A DNA stretch of 64,000 nt from VRUE01 sp963814915 (GTDB lineage: Bacteria; Actinomycetota; Thermoleophilia; Solirubrobacterales; 70-9). A program made the position numbers and the translations under genes. The notes beneath the pieces were generated by a model. It was not told the origin of the DNA. It ran no database searches and saw nothing but the letters and a program-made list of their open reading frames with translations. Below are positions 17,278 through 26,999 of this stretch, in pieces. How positions within the stretch are numbered: position 1 is the stretch's first letter; every line of letters begins with the position of its first letter. Location: contig CAWFEI010000009.1 of NCBI GenBank assembly GCA_963814915.1, forward strand, positions 62,001 to 126,000. Reading direction: 5' to 3'.

Positions 17278-19383
17278 TCAGCCGGGCGTCGCCGCAAGGT
17301 GCTCCGCGGCACGGACCCGGTGCTGCTCGCGCAGCTCGGCCTGCACGCTGCGGCGCTCCTGCGCCGGGACGCTTCGCCGCGTCCAGACCCCGTCCTCGCC
17401 AAGCTCCCAGGCGTTGGCGTCGTCGGCGAAGCAGCGCTCCAACACGTCAAGCAGTTCGTCCCGCAGGCCCGCGTCTTCGATCGGGGCGACCAGCTCGACC
17501 CGGCTGTCGAGGTTGCGCGGCATAAGGTCGGCCGAGCCGGTCAGCACGCGGGTCTCTTCGCCACGGCGGAAGGCGTAGATGCGCGAGTGCTCGAGGAAGC
17601 GGCTGACGATCGAGACGACGCGGATGTTCTCCGAGACCCCGGGAACGCCGGGCCGCAGGCAGCAGACGCCGCGCACGTTGAGGTCGACCGGCACGCCGGC
17701 GTTCGAAGCCTCGTAGAGCGCCTGGATGCAGCCGGCGTCGACCAGGGCGTTCATCTTCAGCGCGATTCGCGCCTCTTCACCTGCCTCGTGGGCGGCTACC
17801 GTCGCCTCGATCTCGTCGACGATTCGGGCGCGCATCGTGGTCGGCGAGACCAGCACCTTGCGGTACTCGGCGGGCCGCCCGTAGCCGGTAAGGAAGTTGA
17901 ACATCTCGGCGACGTCGGCGCCGATCTCGGGGTCGGCCGTGAAGAGCCCGAGGTCGGTATAGAGGCGGGCCGTGGTCGGGTTGTAGTTGCCGGTTCCGAT
18001 GTGGACGTACTCGCGCACCCGGTCGCCCTCGCGACGGGCGACGAGAACCGCCTTGACGTGGGTCTTCAGGCCCGGGATGCCGTAGACGACGTGCACACCG
18101 GCCTCCTCCAGCGACTTCGCCCAGTGGATGTTCGCCTCCTCGTCGAAGCGGGCTTTCAGCTCGACCATGCAGACCGCCTGCTTGCCGCGTTCGGAAGCGC
18201 GGATCAGCGCCGGGACCAGCGGCGAGTCGTCGCTCGTCCGGTAGACCGTCTGCTTGATCGCGAGCACGTCGGGGTCGGCTACCGCCTGCTCGACGAAGCG
18301 CTCGACCGAGCTGGTGAAGGAGTCATAGGGGTGGTGGACGAGGATGTCGCCCTGGCGGATGGCGGCGAAGATGTCGACCGGCTGGTCGTCCTCCCCCTGC
18401 AGGCGCGGCTGGGTGACCGGCGCCCAGGGCTCGTAGCGCAGCTCGGGATGAGCGCCGGCGGCATCGACGACGTCGCCCAGGTCGGCGAGGTCGATCAGGC
18501 CGTCGACGTCGTAGACCTCGCGGTCTTCGAGCCGCAGCGCATCGACCAGCTGGCTGCGCAGCTTCGGGTTCATCCCCGCCGCGACCTCGAGCCGCACCAC
18601 CTCGCCGAAACGGCGGCGGCGCAGCTCGTCCTGGACCGCCTGCAACAGGTCGTCGGCCTCGTCGGAGATGTTGAAGTCGGCGTCGCGGGTGACGCGGAAG
18701 TAGCCGTGGTCGATCACCTCGGCGCCGGGGAAGAGCGCATCCAGATTGGCGGCGATCGCCTCCTCCAGGGGGACGAAGACCTCGTTGCGCTCGCCGACCC
18801 GCAGGAAGCGGCCGAGCAGCTCCTTCGGCACCTTGACGCGGGCGATGATCTCGGTGCCGCTGTCGGGGTCGCGCAGCAGCACGCCGAGGCTGAGCGAGAG
18901 GTTGGAGATGTATGGGAAGGGCCGGCCGAGGCCGACGACCAGCGGGGTCAGCGCCGGGAAGACCTGCTCGTGGAAGCGGGCGTCTATTTCGCGCCGTTGC
19001 TCGTCGCTGGCGGTCTCCAGGGAGACGATGCGGACACCCTGCTCGTCCAGCGCCGGGCGCAGGACGCCGGTGAAGCAGCCATGCAGACGGGCATCGAGCT
19101 CCAGCACCCGCGACTGGATCGCGTCGATCTGCTCGCTCGGGGCGCGGTCGTCGGGGCCGCGGGCGTCGATCCCGGCATCGAGCTGGTCGAATAGCCCGGC
19201 GACGCGAACCATGAAGAACTCGTCCAGGTTGGAGGCGTAGATCGCGCAGAAGCGGACCCGCTCCAGCAGTGGCACCTCCTCGTCCTCGGCCAGCTCGAGC
19301 ACCCGCTGGTTGAAGTCGAGCCAGGAGAGCTCGCGGTTGAAGTAAAGGGCGGGATCGTCGATCGGCCAATCGTACTGCGGCAC
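17278..19383 (-). CDS. ppk: Polyphosphate kinase 1
   Basis: 701 aa, typical of PPK1, which reversibly polymerises the gamma phosphate of ATP into polyphosphate. The N-terminal domain begins YFNRELSWLDFNQRV; the catalytic core shows DILVHHPYDSF, GIPGLKTHVKA with the phospho-accepting His, and HIGTGNYNPTTA. The start is the second of two adjacent GTG codons (VPQYDWP), with GGAGGGG at good spacing; the frame stays open to a TTG inside an upstream hairpin. It lies in a cluster with CHAD, ppx, phoU and pst genes. Confidence 0.96.
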   Translation of the reverse strand: MPQYDWPIDDPALYFNRELSWLDFNQRVLELAEDEEVPLLERVRFCAIYASNLDEFFMVRVAGLFDQLDAGIDARGPDDRAPSEQIDAIQSRVLELDARLHGCFTGVLRPALDEQGVRIVSLETASDEQRREIDARFHEQVFPALTPLVVGLGRPFPYISNLSLSLGVLLRDPDSGTEIIARVKVPKELLGRFLRVGERNEVFVPLEEAIAANLDALFPGAEVIDHGYFRVTRDADFNISDEADDLLQAVQDELRRRRFGEVVRLEVAAGMNPKLRSQLVDALRLEDREVYDVDGLIDLADLGDVVDAAGAHPELRYEPWAPVTQPRLQGEDDQPVDIFAAIRQGDILVHHPYDSFTSSVERFVEQAVADPDVLAIKQTVYRTSDDSPLVPALIRASERGKQAVCMVELKARFDEEANIHWAKSLEEAGVHVVYGIPGLKTHVKAVLVARREGDRVREYVHIGTGNYNPTTARLYTDLGLFTADPEIGADVAEMFNFLTGYGRPAEYRKVLVSPTTMRARIVDEIEATVAAHEAGEEARIALKMNALVDAGCIQALYEASNAGVPVDLNVRGVCCLRPGVPGVSENIRVVSIVSRFLEHSRIYAFRRGEETRVLTGSADLMPRNLDSRVELVAPIEDAGLRDELLDVLERCFADDANAWELGEDGVWTRRSVPAQERRSVQAELREQHRVRAAEHLAATPG

Positions 19384-19405
19384 CACAGCCCCTCCCCCGC
19401 GGCTC

Positions 19406-19426
19406 AAGCTGCCTGGGAGGCAGCTT
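19406..19426 (-). terminator. Hairpin at the join between the PHP remnant and ppk
   Basis: AAGCTGCCT and AGGCAGCTT form a perfect 9-bp stem with a 3-nt loop. It sits where similarity to PHP-glycosyltransferases stops and 23 nt before the ppk GTG. It could attenuate read-through from the CHAD side into ppk or be a scar of the deletion. No U-run follows. Confidence 0.45.
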
Positions 19427-19429
19427 GCC

Positions 19430-20440
19430 GACCTCGACGTCGAAGCCCGGCACCCCGCGCTCGCGGATCTGCTCGATCGTGTGGGTGACGCCGTGCATCG
19501 ACTCGATCCCGTCGGCGATCAGGGCGACCCGCGGCCGCTCGCCGCCGCGACCGGCCAGCTTCGCCTTCTCGGCTCCGAGGAAAACGGTCGGCGGCGCGTA
19601 GGGGATCGCCGGCATCAGGGCCTCGAAGAGGCCGCCGGCCGCGGCCCGCGCGTCACCGTCGGCGATCGCCTCGGCTCCGGCCGCGACGGCGGATCGCAGC
19701 CGGCGGTCGTGCACCCGGCGGGCGCGGCGGTAGAGGCCGGCGTGGGAGAACCCGTCGGACTGGAGGTGGTCGAGCAGCTCGCGGCCGCGCAGCTCGACCC
19801 CGATCGAGTCGAGCCATCCGTCGAGCAGGGCGCGGGCGTCCCCGGGGCCGATGTCGGCGGCGATCGCGCCCTCGCGCGCGGCGCCCTGGCCGACCACCCG
19901 CTGGGCGATCTTCAGCACCGCACCCGGGTCGGGCTCGACAGAGGTGCCCCGAGTCGGTGTTAGATGTGGGTAGCCGACTCCCGGCGCGTCCCCGATGACG
20001 AGGGCGCGGGTGGCGAGGGCCATCGCCGCGTGGGCCCACTTGGCCGCGCTGCCCTGCTCGCCCGCGGCGGCGGCCTCGCCGGCCCGGAGGCGGTCGAGAA
20101 ACTCTTCCGGCGTGGATGCGGACGACACCTCGGTGCAGGTGCGGCCGATGTCCACACCGGCATGGTCGTCGGAGCCGCCTATCCCCGTGCTGCCGTGGGT
20201 CTCGACGTAGACGAGGGCCGGCATGTTGAGCTCCGCCGCGCGCGACCCGTTGCGCACCTCCCAGATCGGGAAGAGCTCGGCGAGGCGGCGGCGGTGGCGC
20301 GAGGTGAGCGGCGCCGCGACGTTGTAGAAGGGGTGCGCCAGGGCGCAGGCCAGCCCTCGCTCGTGAAGGTATGCGGCGCAGGCCTCGATGTCACCGGCGT
20401 TTGCCTGCAGCCACTCGTGGTCCCCGGGATCGATCTCTCC
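19430..20440 (-). pseudogene. Truncated PHP-domain glycosyltransferase remnant
   Basis: An open frame without its own start runs from directly after the TAG of the CHAD gene. It reads ALAHPFYNVAAPLT, then IWEVRNGSRAAELNMPA, GGSDDHAGVDIGRT and AAKWAHAAMALATRAL, matching the middle and C-terminal part of a PHP domain in PHP-glycosyltransferase proteins. It ends soon after RVALIADGIESMHGVTHTIE, the opening of the glycosyltransferase domain. So the PHP N-terminus and almost all of the glycosyltransferase are missing. No internal stop has accumulated, suggesting recent loss or retained translation of a fragment. Confidence 0.65.
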
Positions 20441-20917
20441 CTATTCGATCTCTAAGTCACCCCCAGATTCGCGGTCTTGCAGGGAAAACGTGTGACCATC
20501 CGGTGAAACCCGCCGTTCGAGCGCGGCCCACGTCCGGGCCTCCTCGCGCCAGAGGTCGACGAAACGGCGGAATAGCAGCTCGCGTCGGGTTCGCTGAAGG
20601 CCCCGCAGCGACTCGATCCCCCAGGCCCGGGGAAGCATCTCGTCACAGTCGTGGATCCCGCCGAGCACGCTCTGCAGGCGCTTGGCCGCGCCACGGGCGG
20701 CCGTCGCCTCAGCCCCGAAGCAGGGAGCGACGATCTCAAGCACGTAGCGCAACCGCTTGGCGGCGATCCGCAGGTCGTGCTGCGCCTCGGAGGCCGCTGG
20801 CTCCAAGGCCGCCGGGGCCAGTGCCTGCAGCTCGTCCAGGCGAGTGCGCACGATCCGCTCCGCGTTGGGCCGCAGCGCCTCCGCCGGATCCAGGCCGGAC
20901 ACCTTGCGAGGCTTCAC
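20441..20917 (-). CDS. CHAD-domain protein, C-terminal half type
   Basis: 158 aa helical protein. It carries the conserved CHAD stretch AQHDLRIAAKRLRYVLEIVA with the basic face that binds polyphosphate in characterised CHAD proteins, then GIHDCDEMLPRAWG. The GTG start overlaps the upstream CHAD gene stop in GTGA. Typical CHAD proteins hold two such bundles in one chain of about 300 residues; here each half is a separate gene. It lies between ppx and ppk, as expected for a polyphosphate-granule protein. Confidence 0.8.
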   Translation of the reverse strand: MKPRKVSGLDPAEALRPNAERIVRTRLDELQALAPAALEPAASEAQHDLRIAAKRLRYVLEIVAPCFGAEATAARGAAKRLQSVLGGIHDCDEMLPRAWGIESLRGLQRTRRELLFRRFVDLWREEARTWAALERRVSPDGHTFSLQDRESGGDLEIE

Positions 20918-21390
20918 CGCCGCGCACCCTCCACCAGCTTGCGCAGCCGTCTGCGCAGCTTCTTCAGCCGCTTCGGGGCCAGGTAGGGCGCCAGCCGCTC
21001 GTTGGCCCGCAGCTGCTCGACGCGCAGGCGCCCGACCAGTGCCTCGACCGCCGCCCGGTCGCCCTCGGGTGCGTTCGCCGCAAACTCCCGCAGCGACTCG
21101 ACCGCGACGTCGCGGTCGCGACGCTCGCCGAGCGCGTCGGCCAGCCGCTTGACCCGCTTCAGCGCCTTGCGATGGCGCTTCGCCGAGAAGCAGGGCGCGA
21201 ACACCTCGAGCGCGGCGCGCAGGCGACGGGTCGCCACCCGCATGTCGTGCAGGCGCTCGGTATCCGCGATCTCGAGCACCCCCTCGGAATGGGCGAAGAC
21301 CTCGTCCACCCTGAGCTCGATCACGCGCGCGGCGGCGTCCGCGAACGGCTCCCCGCAGTCGAAACCCGGCACGTCGCGTGCTACCGCCAC
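20914..21390 (-). CDS. CHAD-domain protein, N-terminal half type
   Basis: 158 aa. RLHDMRVATRRLRAALEVFA is the first CHAD motif, followed by a very basic helical region (KRHRKALKRVKRLADALGERRD) suited to binding polyphosphate. The GTG start has TAGCCT ending exactly 7 nt upstream and no Shine-Dalgarno, so a leaderless transcript from its own promoter just after ppx is likely. It overlaps the next half-CHAD gene by 4 nt and both products probably assemble. Confidence 0.8.
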   Translation of the reverse strand: MAVARDVPGFDCGEPFADAAARVIELRVDEVFAHSEGVLEIADTERLHDMRVATRRLRAALEVFAPCFSAKRHRKALKRVKRLADALGERRDRDVAVESLREFAANAPEGDRAAVEALVGRLRVEQLRANERLAPYLAPKRLKKLRRRLRKLVEGARR

Positions 21391-21396
21391 GTGCTC

Positions 21397-21402
21397 AGGC
21401 TA
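21397..21402 (-). promoter_or_regulatory. -10 box for the CHAD gene pair
   Basis: TAGCCT on the minus strand ends 7 nt before the CHAD GTG, so transcription would begin at the start codon itself. It lies between the ppx stop and the CHAD start. Confidence 0.45.
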
Positions 21403-21404
21403 GA

Positions 21405-22313
<909 letters not shown>

Positions 22314-22377
22314 CCGGACTCCCAACATGTTCCCAGGCTGATCGGATTCCAAGCGCCTCTCGCGTCGGGGCGCGCGC

Positions 22378-23064
22378 CTACTCGTTGGGGTGCGAGGCGT
22401 CCTCGAACTCGCGAAACAGGCCGGTGACAACGAAGGCGACCTGCTCGCCGACGTCGACGGCGTTGTCGCCGACCCGCTCGATCGCCCGCGCCGCCAGCAA
22501 CATCGTCATCGCCCACTCGCGGCGATCGGGGTCGTCGCCGATCGCCAGGGCAAGGCCGAAGCACTCGCGGTTGAGGTCGTCAACGACGTCGTCCTGGCGG
22601 ACCAGGTCGCGCGCCATCTCGACGCTGCGCTCCTCGAAGGCCCGCTTCGACTGGCTGATCAAGGCACGGGCCTGGCGGCCCATCGCCAGGATCAGCTTCA
22701 CCATCTCCTCGTCCGACGGGGGCTCGTTGCCCGTCAACGGGATCATCTTGCAGATGTTCACGCACTGGTCGCCCATCCGCTCGACGTTCTTGAGCACGTG
22801 CAGGAGGGCCGAGATCAACCGTAGGTCGGTGGCGACCGGCGACTGCGTGGCGAGCAGCGTGATCAAGCTCTGGTGAACCTCCAGGTAGCGGCCGTCGATC
22901 CGATCGTCGTCGGCGATGACGAGCTGCGCCAGCTCGACGTCCTGGTGCTCGATCGCCTCCAGGGTGCGACCCAGCGCGGCGCTGGCGAGGTCCAGGCCGT
23001 CGAGCCCACTGGCCTCGAGGCGCTCCAGTTCCTCCTGGTATTCGGCCCGCGCGAAGTCGGGCAT
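22378..23064 (-). CDS. phoU: Phosphate-uptake regulator PhoU
   Basis: 228 aa, two three-helix bundles with the PhoU motifs VERMGDQCVNICKM and IERVGDNAVDVGEQV. PhoU couples Pst transport state to the phosphate two-component system and restrains uptake. Its ATG shares one base with the pstB stop (TGATG), so it is translated with the pst operon. It is the last gene of the pstSCAB-phoU order seen in many bacteria. Confidence 0.94.
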   Translation of the reverse strand: MPDFARAEYQEELERLEASGLDGLDLASAALGRTLEAIEHQDVELAQLVIADDDRIDGRYLEVHQSLITLLATQSPVATDLRLISALLHVLKNVERMGDQCVNICKMIPLTGNEPPSDEEMVKLILAMGRQARALISQSKRAFEERSVEMARDLVRQDDVVDDLNRECFGLALAIGDDPDRREWAMTMLLAARAIERVGDNAVDVGEQVAFVVTGLFREFEDASHPNE

Positions 23065-23960
23065 CAGCCGAACCGCCCGCTGACGTAGTCCTCCGTCGCC
23101 TGCTCGGTCGGGCTGGTGAAGATCGTCTCGGTCGCGCCGATCTCCACCAGCCGGCCGGGCTTGCCGGTTTCCTCGAGGTTGAAGAAGGCGGTGACGTCGC
23201 TGGCCCGCGCCGCCTGCTGCATGTTGTGAGTGACGATCGCGATCGTGAAGCTGTTCTTCAGCTCGCCGATCAGGTCCTCGATCGCCAGGGTCGCAACGGG
23301 GTCGAGGGCCGAGCAGGGCTCGTCCATCAAGAGGACCTCGGGCTCGACCGCGATCGCGCGGGCGATGCAGAGGCGCTGCTGCTGGCCACCGGAGAGGCTC
23401 GAGCCCGGCTTGTCGAGCCGGTCCTTGACCTCGTTCCAAAGGTGCGCCCCGCGCAGCGAGCGCTCGACCACCGCGTCCTTCTCGGCCTTCTTCATCCGGC
23501 CCGAGTTGAGGTTGATCCCGGCCGCGACGTTGTCGTAGATCGACATCGTCGGGAACGGGTTGGGCGACTGGAAGACCATGCCGACGAGGCGGCGGACCTG
23601 CACCGGGTCGACGCCCTTGGCGTAGATGTCGTGGCCGTCGAGGCTGATCTCGCCCTCGACCCTGGCGCCGGCGGTGAGCTCGTGCATGCGATTCAACGAG
23701 CGCAGGAAGGTCGTCTTGCCGCAGCCGGAGGACCCGATCAACGCCGTCACCTTGTTCGGCTCGATCGTCACCGTCACGTCCTGCACGGCGTGGAAGTCGC
23801 CGTAGTAGAGGTTCACGTCGCGCGCCTCGATCGTCTTCGCCGGGCGGCCGCTCGTGCCGGCTGGGGGCGGCTGATCGACCGTGGGTTGCGGCGCCCGCCC
23901 GAGCGGGCTGCGGCCCGTCGCCTCCGCCTCGGACCTGGTCGCGCCTGCGGGTCCCTGCAT
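23064..23960 (-). CDS. pstB: Phosphate ABC transporter ATPase PstB
   Basis: 298 aa. Walker A GSSGCGKTTFLRSLNR, the PstB-specific VFQSPNPFPTMSIYDNV, signature LSGGQQQRLCIARA and Walker B LLMDEPCSALDP identify it. It has an N-terminal extension of about 35 Pro/Ala/Gly-rich residues before the ABC domain. The ATG at 23960 has AAGGAG 9 nt upstream. It powers the high-affinity PstSCAB phosphate importer. Confidence 0.96.
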   Translation of the reverse strand: MQGPAGATRSEAEATGRSPLGRAPQPTVDQPPPAGTSGRPAKTIEARDVNLYYGDFHAVQDVTVTIEPNKVTALIGSSGCGKTTFLRSLNRMHELTAGARVEGEISLDGHDIYAKGVDPVQVRRLVGMVFQSPNPFPTMSIYDNVAAGINLNSGRMKKAEKDAVVERSLRGAHLWNEVKDRLDKPGSSLSGGQQQRLCIARAIAVEPEVLLMDEPCSALDPVATLAIEDLIGELKNSFTIAIVTHNMQQAARASDVTAFFNLEETGKPGRLVEIGATETIFTSPTEQATEDYVSGRFG

Positions 23961-23986
23961 CTTTCGTCGTCTCCTTATCTCCACGA

Positions 23987-24895
23987 TCAGCGGATCTCGG
24001 TTTTGTACCGGCGGTAGATGAGACGAGCTACGACGTTCAGGACCATCACGATAGCGATGAGGGTCAGGGCCGCCGCCCAGGCCCGGTCGTAGGACGCCTG
24101 TTTCATCACCCCGGGGGTGCGGTACTCGCTGTAGGCGTAGACCGCGAGGTTCTGCATGCGGCCTTCGAAGGGGTTGGTGTTGATCGAGTCGACGATCCCG
24201 GTGGTGACGAGCAGCGGCGCCGTCTCACCGACGATGCGCGCGACGGCGATCATCACCCCGGTGACGAGCCCGGCGAACGCGGTCGGCAGAACGACCTTGA
24301 CGACCGTCCGCCACTTCGGCGTGCCGAGCGCGTAGGAGGCCTCGCGCAGTTGGTTGGGCACGATCTTCAGCACCTCCTCGGAGGAGCGGATCACGATCGG
24401 GATCATCAGCACCGAGAGCGCCACCGAGCCCATCAGGCCGAGCCGGATCCCCGGCCCGAGGAAGATCGAGAAGAGGGCGAAGGCGAAGAGGCCGGCGACG
24501 ATCGAGGGGATCCCGGTCATCACGTCGACGAAGAAGGTCAGCCAGCGTCGCAGGCGGCTCTGGCCGCCGTACTCGGTCATGTAGATCGCCGCCATGATCC
24601 CGATCGGGACCGAGATCGCGGCAGTCACGGCGGTGATCACCACGGTGCCGACGATCGCGTGGGCGGCCCCGCCGCCGCCGACCACCCCGCGCGGCGTGCC
24701 GGTGAGGAATTCCCAGTCGAGGCCGGGCAGGCCCCGTGTGACGACCTGGTAGAGCAGCGAGATCAGCGGGATCAGCGCGATCAGGAAGGCGAGGACGATC
24801 AACGCGGTCATCAACCGGTTGACGAGCTTGCGGCGCCACAGCGAGCCCCCCGTGGGGGTGGCGAGGAGCGCCTGGCTCTCAGCGGAGGCGTGCAT
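23987..24895 (-). CDS. pstA: Phosphate ABC transporter permease PstA
   Basis: 302 aa with six membrane spans. The ABC importer EAA loop reads REASYALGTPKWRTVVKVVLP, and VARIVGETAPLL is typical of PstA. Its ATG begins right after the TAG of pstC with no gap. With PstC it forms the phosphate channel. Confidence 0.94.
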   Translation of the reverse strand: MHASAESQALLATPTGGSLWRRKLVNRLMTALIVLAFLIALIPLISLLYQVVTRGLPGLDWEFLTGTPRGVVGGGGAAHAIVGTVVITAVTAAISVPIGIMAAIYMTEYGGQSRLRRWLTFFVDVMTGIPSIVAGLFAFALFSIFLGPGIRLGLMGSVALSVLMIPIVIRSSEEVLKIVPNQLREASYALGTPKWRTVVKVVLPTAFAGLVTGVMIAVARIVGETAPLLVTTGIVDSINTNPFEGRMQNLAVYAYSEYRTPGVMKQASYDRAWAAALTLIAIVMVLNVVARLIYRRYKTEIR

Positions 24896-25840
24896 CTACT
24901 GGATGTTCTGGCGGGAGATGATCGCGCGCGCGCCGAGGTTGGTGACGAGGGTGATCGCGAAGAGGACGAGGCCCGAGGCAATCAGGGTGTTGATCGCGAG
25001 GCCCGATGACTCGGGGAAGTCGAGGGCGATGTTGGCGGCGATCGTCGACGGGTTCGACTGGCTGATCAGGTTGAACGTGACGACTCCGGAGACCGAGAGG
25101 ATGATCGTCACCGCCATCGTCTCTCCGAGCGCGCGGCCGAGGCCGAGCATCGCGCCGCTCACGATCGACGATTTGCCGAACGGCAGGACGGTCATCTTGA
25201 TCATCTCCCAGCGCGTCGCGCCGAGCGCCAGGGCCCCTTCCTGGAGTTTGCGCGGGGTCTGGGTGAAGACCTCGCGCGCGACGGCGGAGACGATCGGCAG
25301 GATCATCACGGTGAGAACCAGGCCGGCGACCAGCATCGTCCGCCCGGTGGCCGAGGCCGGCCCCGCGAAGAAGGGGATGAAGCCAAGCTTCTCTTCGAGC
25401 CACTGCAGCACCGGAACTGCGGCCGGGCCGAGCACGAAGATCCCCCAGAGGCCGTAGACGATGCTCGGGATCGCCGCGAGCAGATCGACGAGAAAGCCCA
25501 GCACGAGTACGACCCGCGGCGGTGCGATGTGGCTGATGAAGAGAGCCACCGCGACGGCGAGCGGCACGGCGAGGACGACCGCGATGGTCGCGGCGAGCAC
25601 CGTGCCGAAGGCGAGCGGAGCGATGTAGTCGACCAGGGTCTTGCCCCCCGGAAGCCGGGCCGGGTCGGCGCTCACCGCGGGCAGCGCTTCGATCACCAGG
25701 AAGAGGGCGACCCCGGCGAGCAGGGCGAGAATCGTCACCGCCGCGCCGATCGCGAAGTTCGAGAAGACCCTGTCCCCCCAACGACGACGGGGCCCCGCCG
25801 CGCTGAGCGGCGGGGCCCCGTCTGTCTCGATCGATGCCAA
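24896..25840 (-). CDS. pstC: Phosphate ABC transporter permease PstC
   Basis: 314 aa with six membrane spans, the EAA loop QEGALALGATRWEMIKMTVLP and GRALGETMAV as in PstC. The best visible start is a TTG 11 nt after the pstS stop, and no ATG or GTG is available before the first membrane span. Codons 7-19 form a perfect 16-bp hairpin in the mRNA, so the first residues may be shaped by RNA structure, and expression relative to pstS is likely reduced. Confidence 0.92.
   Translation of the reverse strand: MASIETDGAPPLSAAGPRRRWGDRVFSNFAIGAAVTILALLAGVALFLVIEALPAVSADPARLPGGKTLVDYIAPLAFGTVLAATIAVVLAVPLAVAVALFISHIAPPRVVLVLGFLVDLLAAIPSIVYGLWGIFVLGPAAVPVLQWLEEKLGFIPFFAGPASATGRTMLVAGLVLTVMILPIVSAVAREVFTQTPRKLQEGALALGATRWEMIKMTVLPFGKSSIVSGAMLGLGRALGETMAVTIILSVSGVVTFNLISQSNPSTIAANIALDFPESSGLAINTLIASGLVLFAITLVTNLGARAIISRQNIQ
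25786..25822 (-). promoter_or_regulatory. Very stable stem-loop at the pstS-pstC boundary
   Basis: GACGGGGCCCCGCCGC and GCGGCGGGGCCCCGTC are perfect complements: 16 bp, 5-nt loop. The stem begins about 30 nt after the pstS stop and lies within the first codons of pstC. No U-run follows. It could stop part of transcription, protect the pstS 3' end from exonucleases or slow pstC translation; each would give more PstS than PstCAB. Confidence 0.7.
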
Positions 25841-25850
25841 CGAAACCGCC

Positions 25851-26936
25851 CTAGCCGGCTTCGATCGCTTCGATGGCGGGCTCGATTTCTTCCATCAGCG
25901 CGGGGGAGAGCGGGGCGGAGCCGGCGTTTTCGGCGGCCGCTTCCTGCCCTTCGGCGCTGATCGCGTATTCGAGGAAGCCCTTGACGATCGCCGCTTCGTC
26001 GGCAGAGCCGTACTTGGTGCAGGCGATCAGCGAGGAAACCAGCACAATCGGGTAGGTGCCCGAGGCTTCCGTCTTGCGGTCGAGTTCAAAGGCAAAGACG
26101 TACTTGCCCTGGCTCAGTTCCTTGTCCGCGGGCGACTCCTCGAGGATCTTCGCTGCGGCCTCAGGCGTCGGTTCGGCGTACTCGGAGCCAACCTTGATCT
26201 TGGCGACGCTGAGTTCGCCGGCCTGGCTGGCGTCGGCGTAGCCGATCGCGCCGTCGCCGGCGCTGACCGCTTCGACGACACCGGAGGTGCCCTGCGCGGC
26301 CTCGCCACCCTTGACCGGCCAATCGCCGCTCACTTCATATGACCAGACGCTCGGCGCCACCTTGGAGAGGTAGTCGACGAAGTTCTCCGTGGTGCCCGAC
26401 TCGTCGGAGCGGTTGACCGGGGTGATGCGGGTGTCGGGCAATTCGACGCCGGGGTTGTCGGCGGCGATCGCCTTGTCGTTCCAGCTGGTGATTTCCTGGT
26501 TGAAGATCTTCGCCAGCGTCTCCGGGTCGAGCTGAAGTTCGTCGACCCCACTGAGGTTGAAGACGATCGCGATCGGCGAGATGTAGTCCGGGATCTGGAT
26601 CAGTTCGCCGCCCTTGCAGCGCTTGGCCGCCTTTTCGAGTTCGCCTTCGTCGGTGGAGAGGGGCGCGTCGCTGCCGGCGTAGGCGGTGCCGCCGGCGATG
26701 AACTGTTCGCGGCCGCCACCGGAGCCGACCGGGTCGTAGGAGATCGTCACGCCCGAGTTTTCGCTCTCGAAGTTGGCGATCCAAGCTTCCTGGGCTGCCT
26801 CCTGGGCGCTCGACCCGGCACCGGCAACCTGGCCGGAGAGTTCACCGGAAGAGCCACCGCTGCTGCCACATGCGGCCACGCCGACCGCGATTACTGCAAG
26901 AGAGACGATCACTGCCAACCATCTCGAGGGACTCAC
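25851..26936 (-). CDS. pstS: Phosphate-binding lipoprotein PstS
   Basis: 361 aa. Lipoprotein signal peptide with lipobox VGVAAC, then the PstS fold: GAGSSAQEAAQEAW, DPVGSGGGREQFIAG, GSDAPLSTDEGELE and RSDESGTTENFVDYL, the phosphate-contacting segments. The GTG start has AAGGAG at ideal spacing; an upstream ATG is followed at once by a stop. It delivers phosphate to PstCA and is the first pst gene after the response regulator gene. Confidence 0.95.
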   Translation of the reverse strand: MSPSRWLAVIVSLAVIAVGVAACGSSGGSSGELSGQVAGAGSSAQEAAQEAWIANFESENSGVTISYDPVGSGGGREQFIAGGTAYAGSDAPLSTDEGELEKAAKRCKGGELIQIPDYISPIAIVFNLSGVDELQLDPETLAKIFNQEITSWNDKAIAADNPGVELPDTRITPVNRSDESGTTENFVDYLSKVAPSVWSYEVSGDWPVKGGEAAQGTSGVVEAVSAGDGAIGYADASQAGELSVAKIKVGSEYAEPTPEAAAKILEESPADKELSQGKYVFAFELDRKTEASGTYPIVLVSSLIACTKYGSADEAAIVKGFLEYAISAEGQEAAAENAGSAPLSPALMEEIEPAIEAIEAG

Positions 26937-26999
26937 ATCAACTCCTTCTGTCGTTTGGCACGAAGGGCGGGCCGGAAGGGCCGCTCGGGAGCCAGGCTC

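Noticed and set aside
17299..19194. 631-codon open frame antisense to ppk
   Set aside because: High GC makes antisense frames long; ppk motifs on the other strand are complete and this frame has Arg/Val/Asp-rich composition without domains.
18323..19400. Continuation of the PHP-glycosyltransferase frame through ppk as one long protein
   Set aside because: The translation turns to Arg/Ala/Pro-rich shadow sequence where ppk begins; similarity ends near 19430.
26937..26999. A second PHO box in the 63-bp gap before pstS
   Set aside because: No pair of GTTCAC-like units with 11-nt spacing is present; only short GC palindromes are seen.
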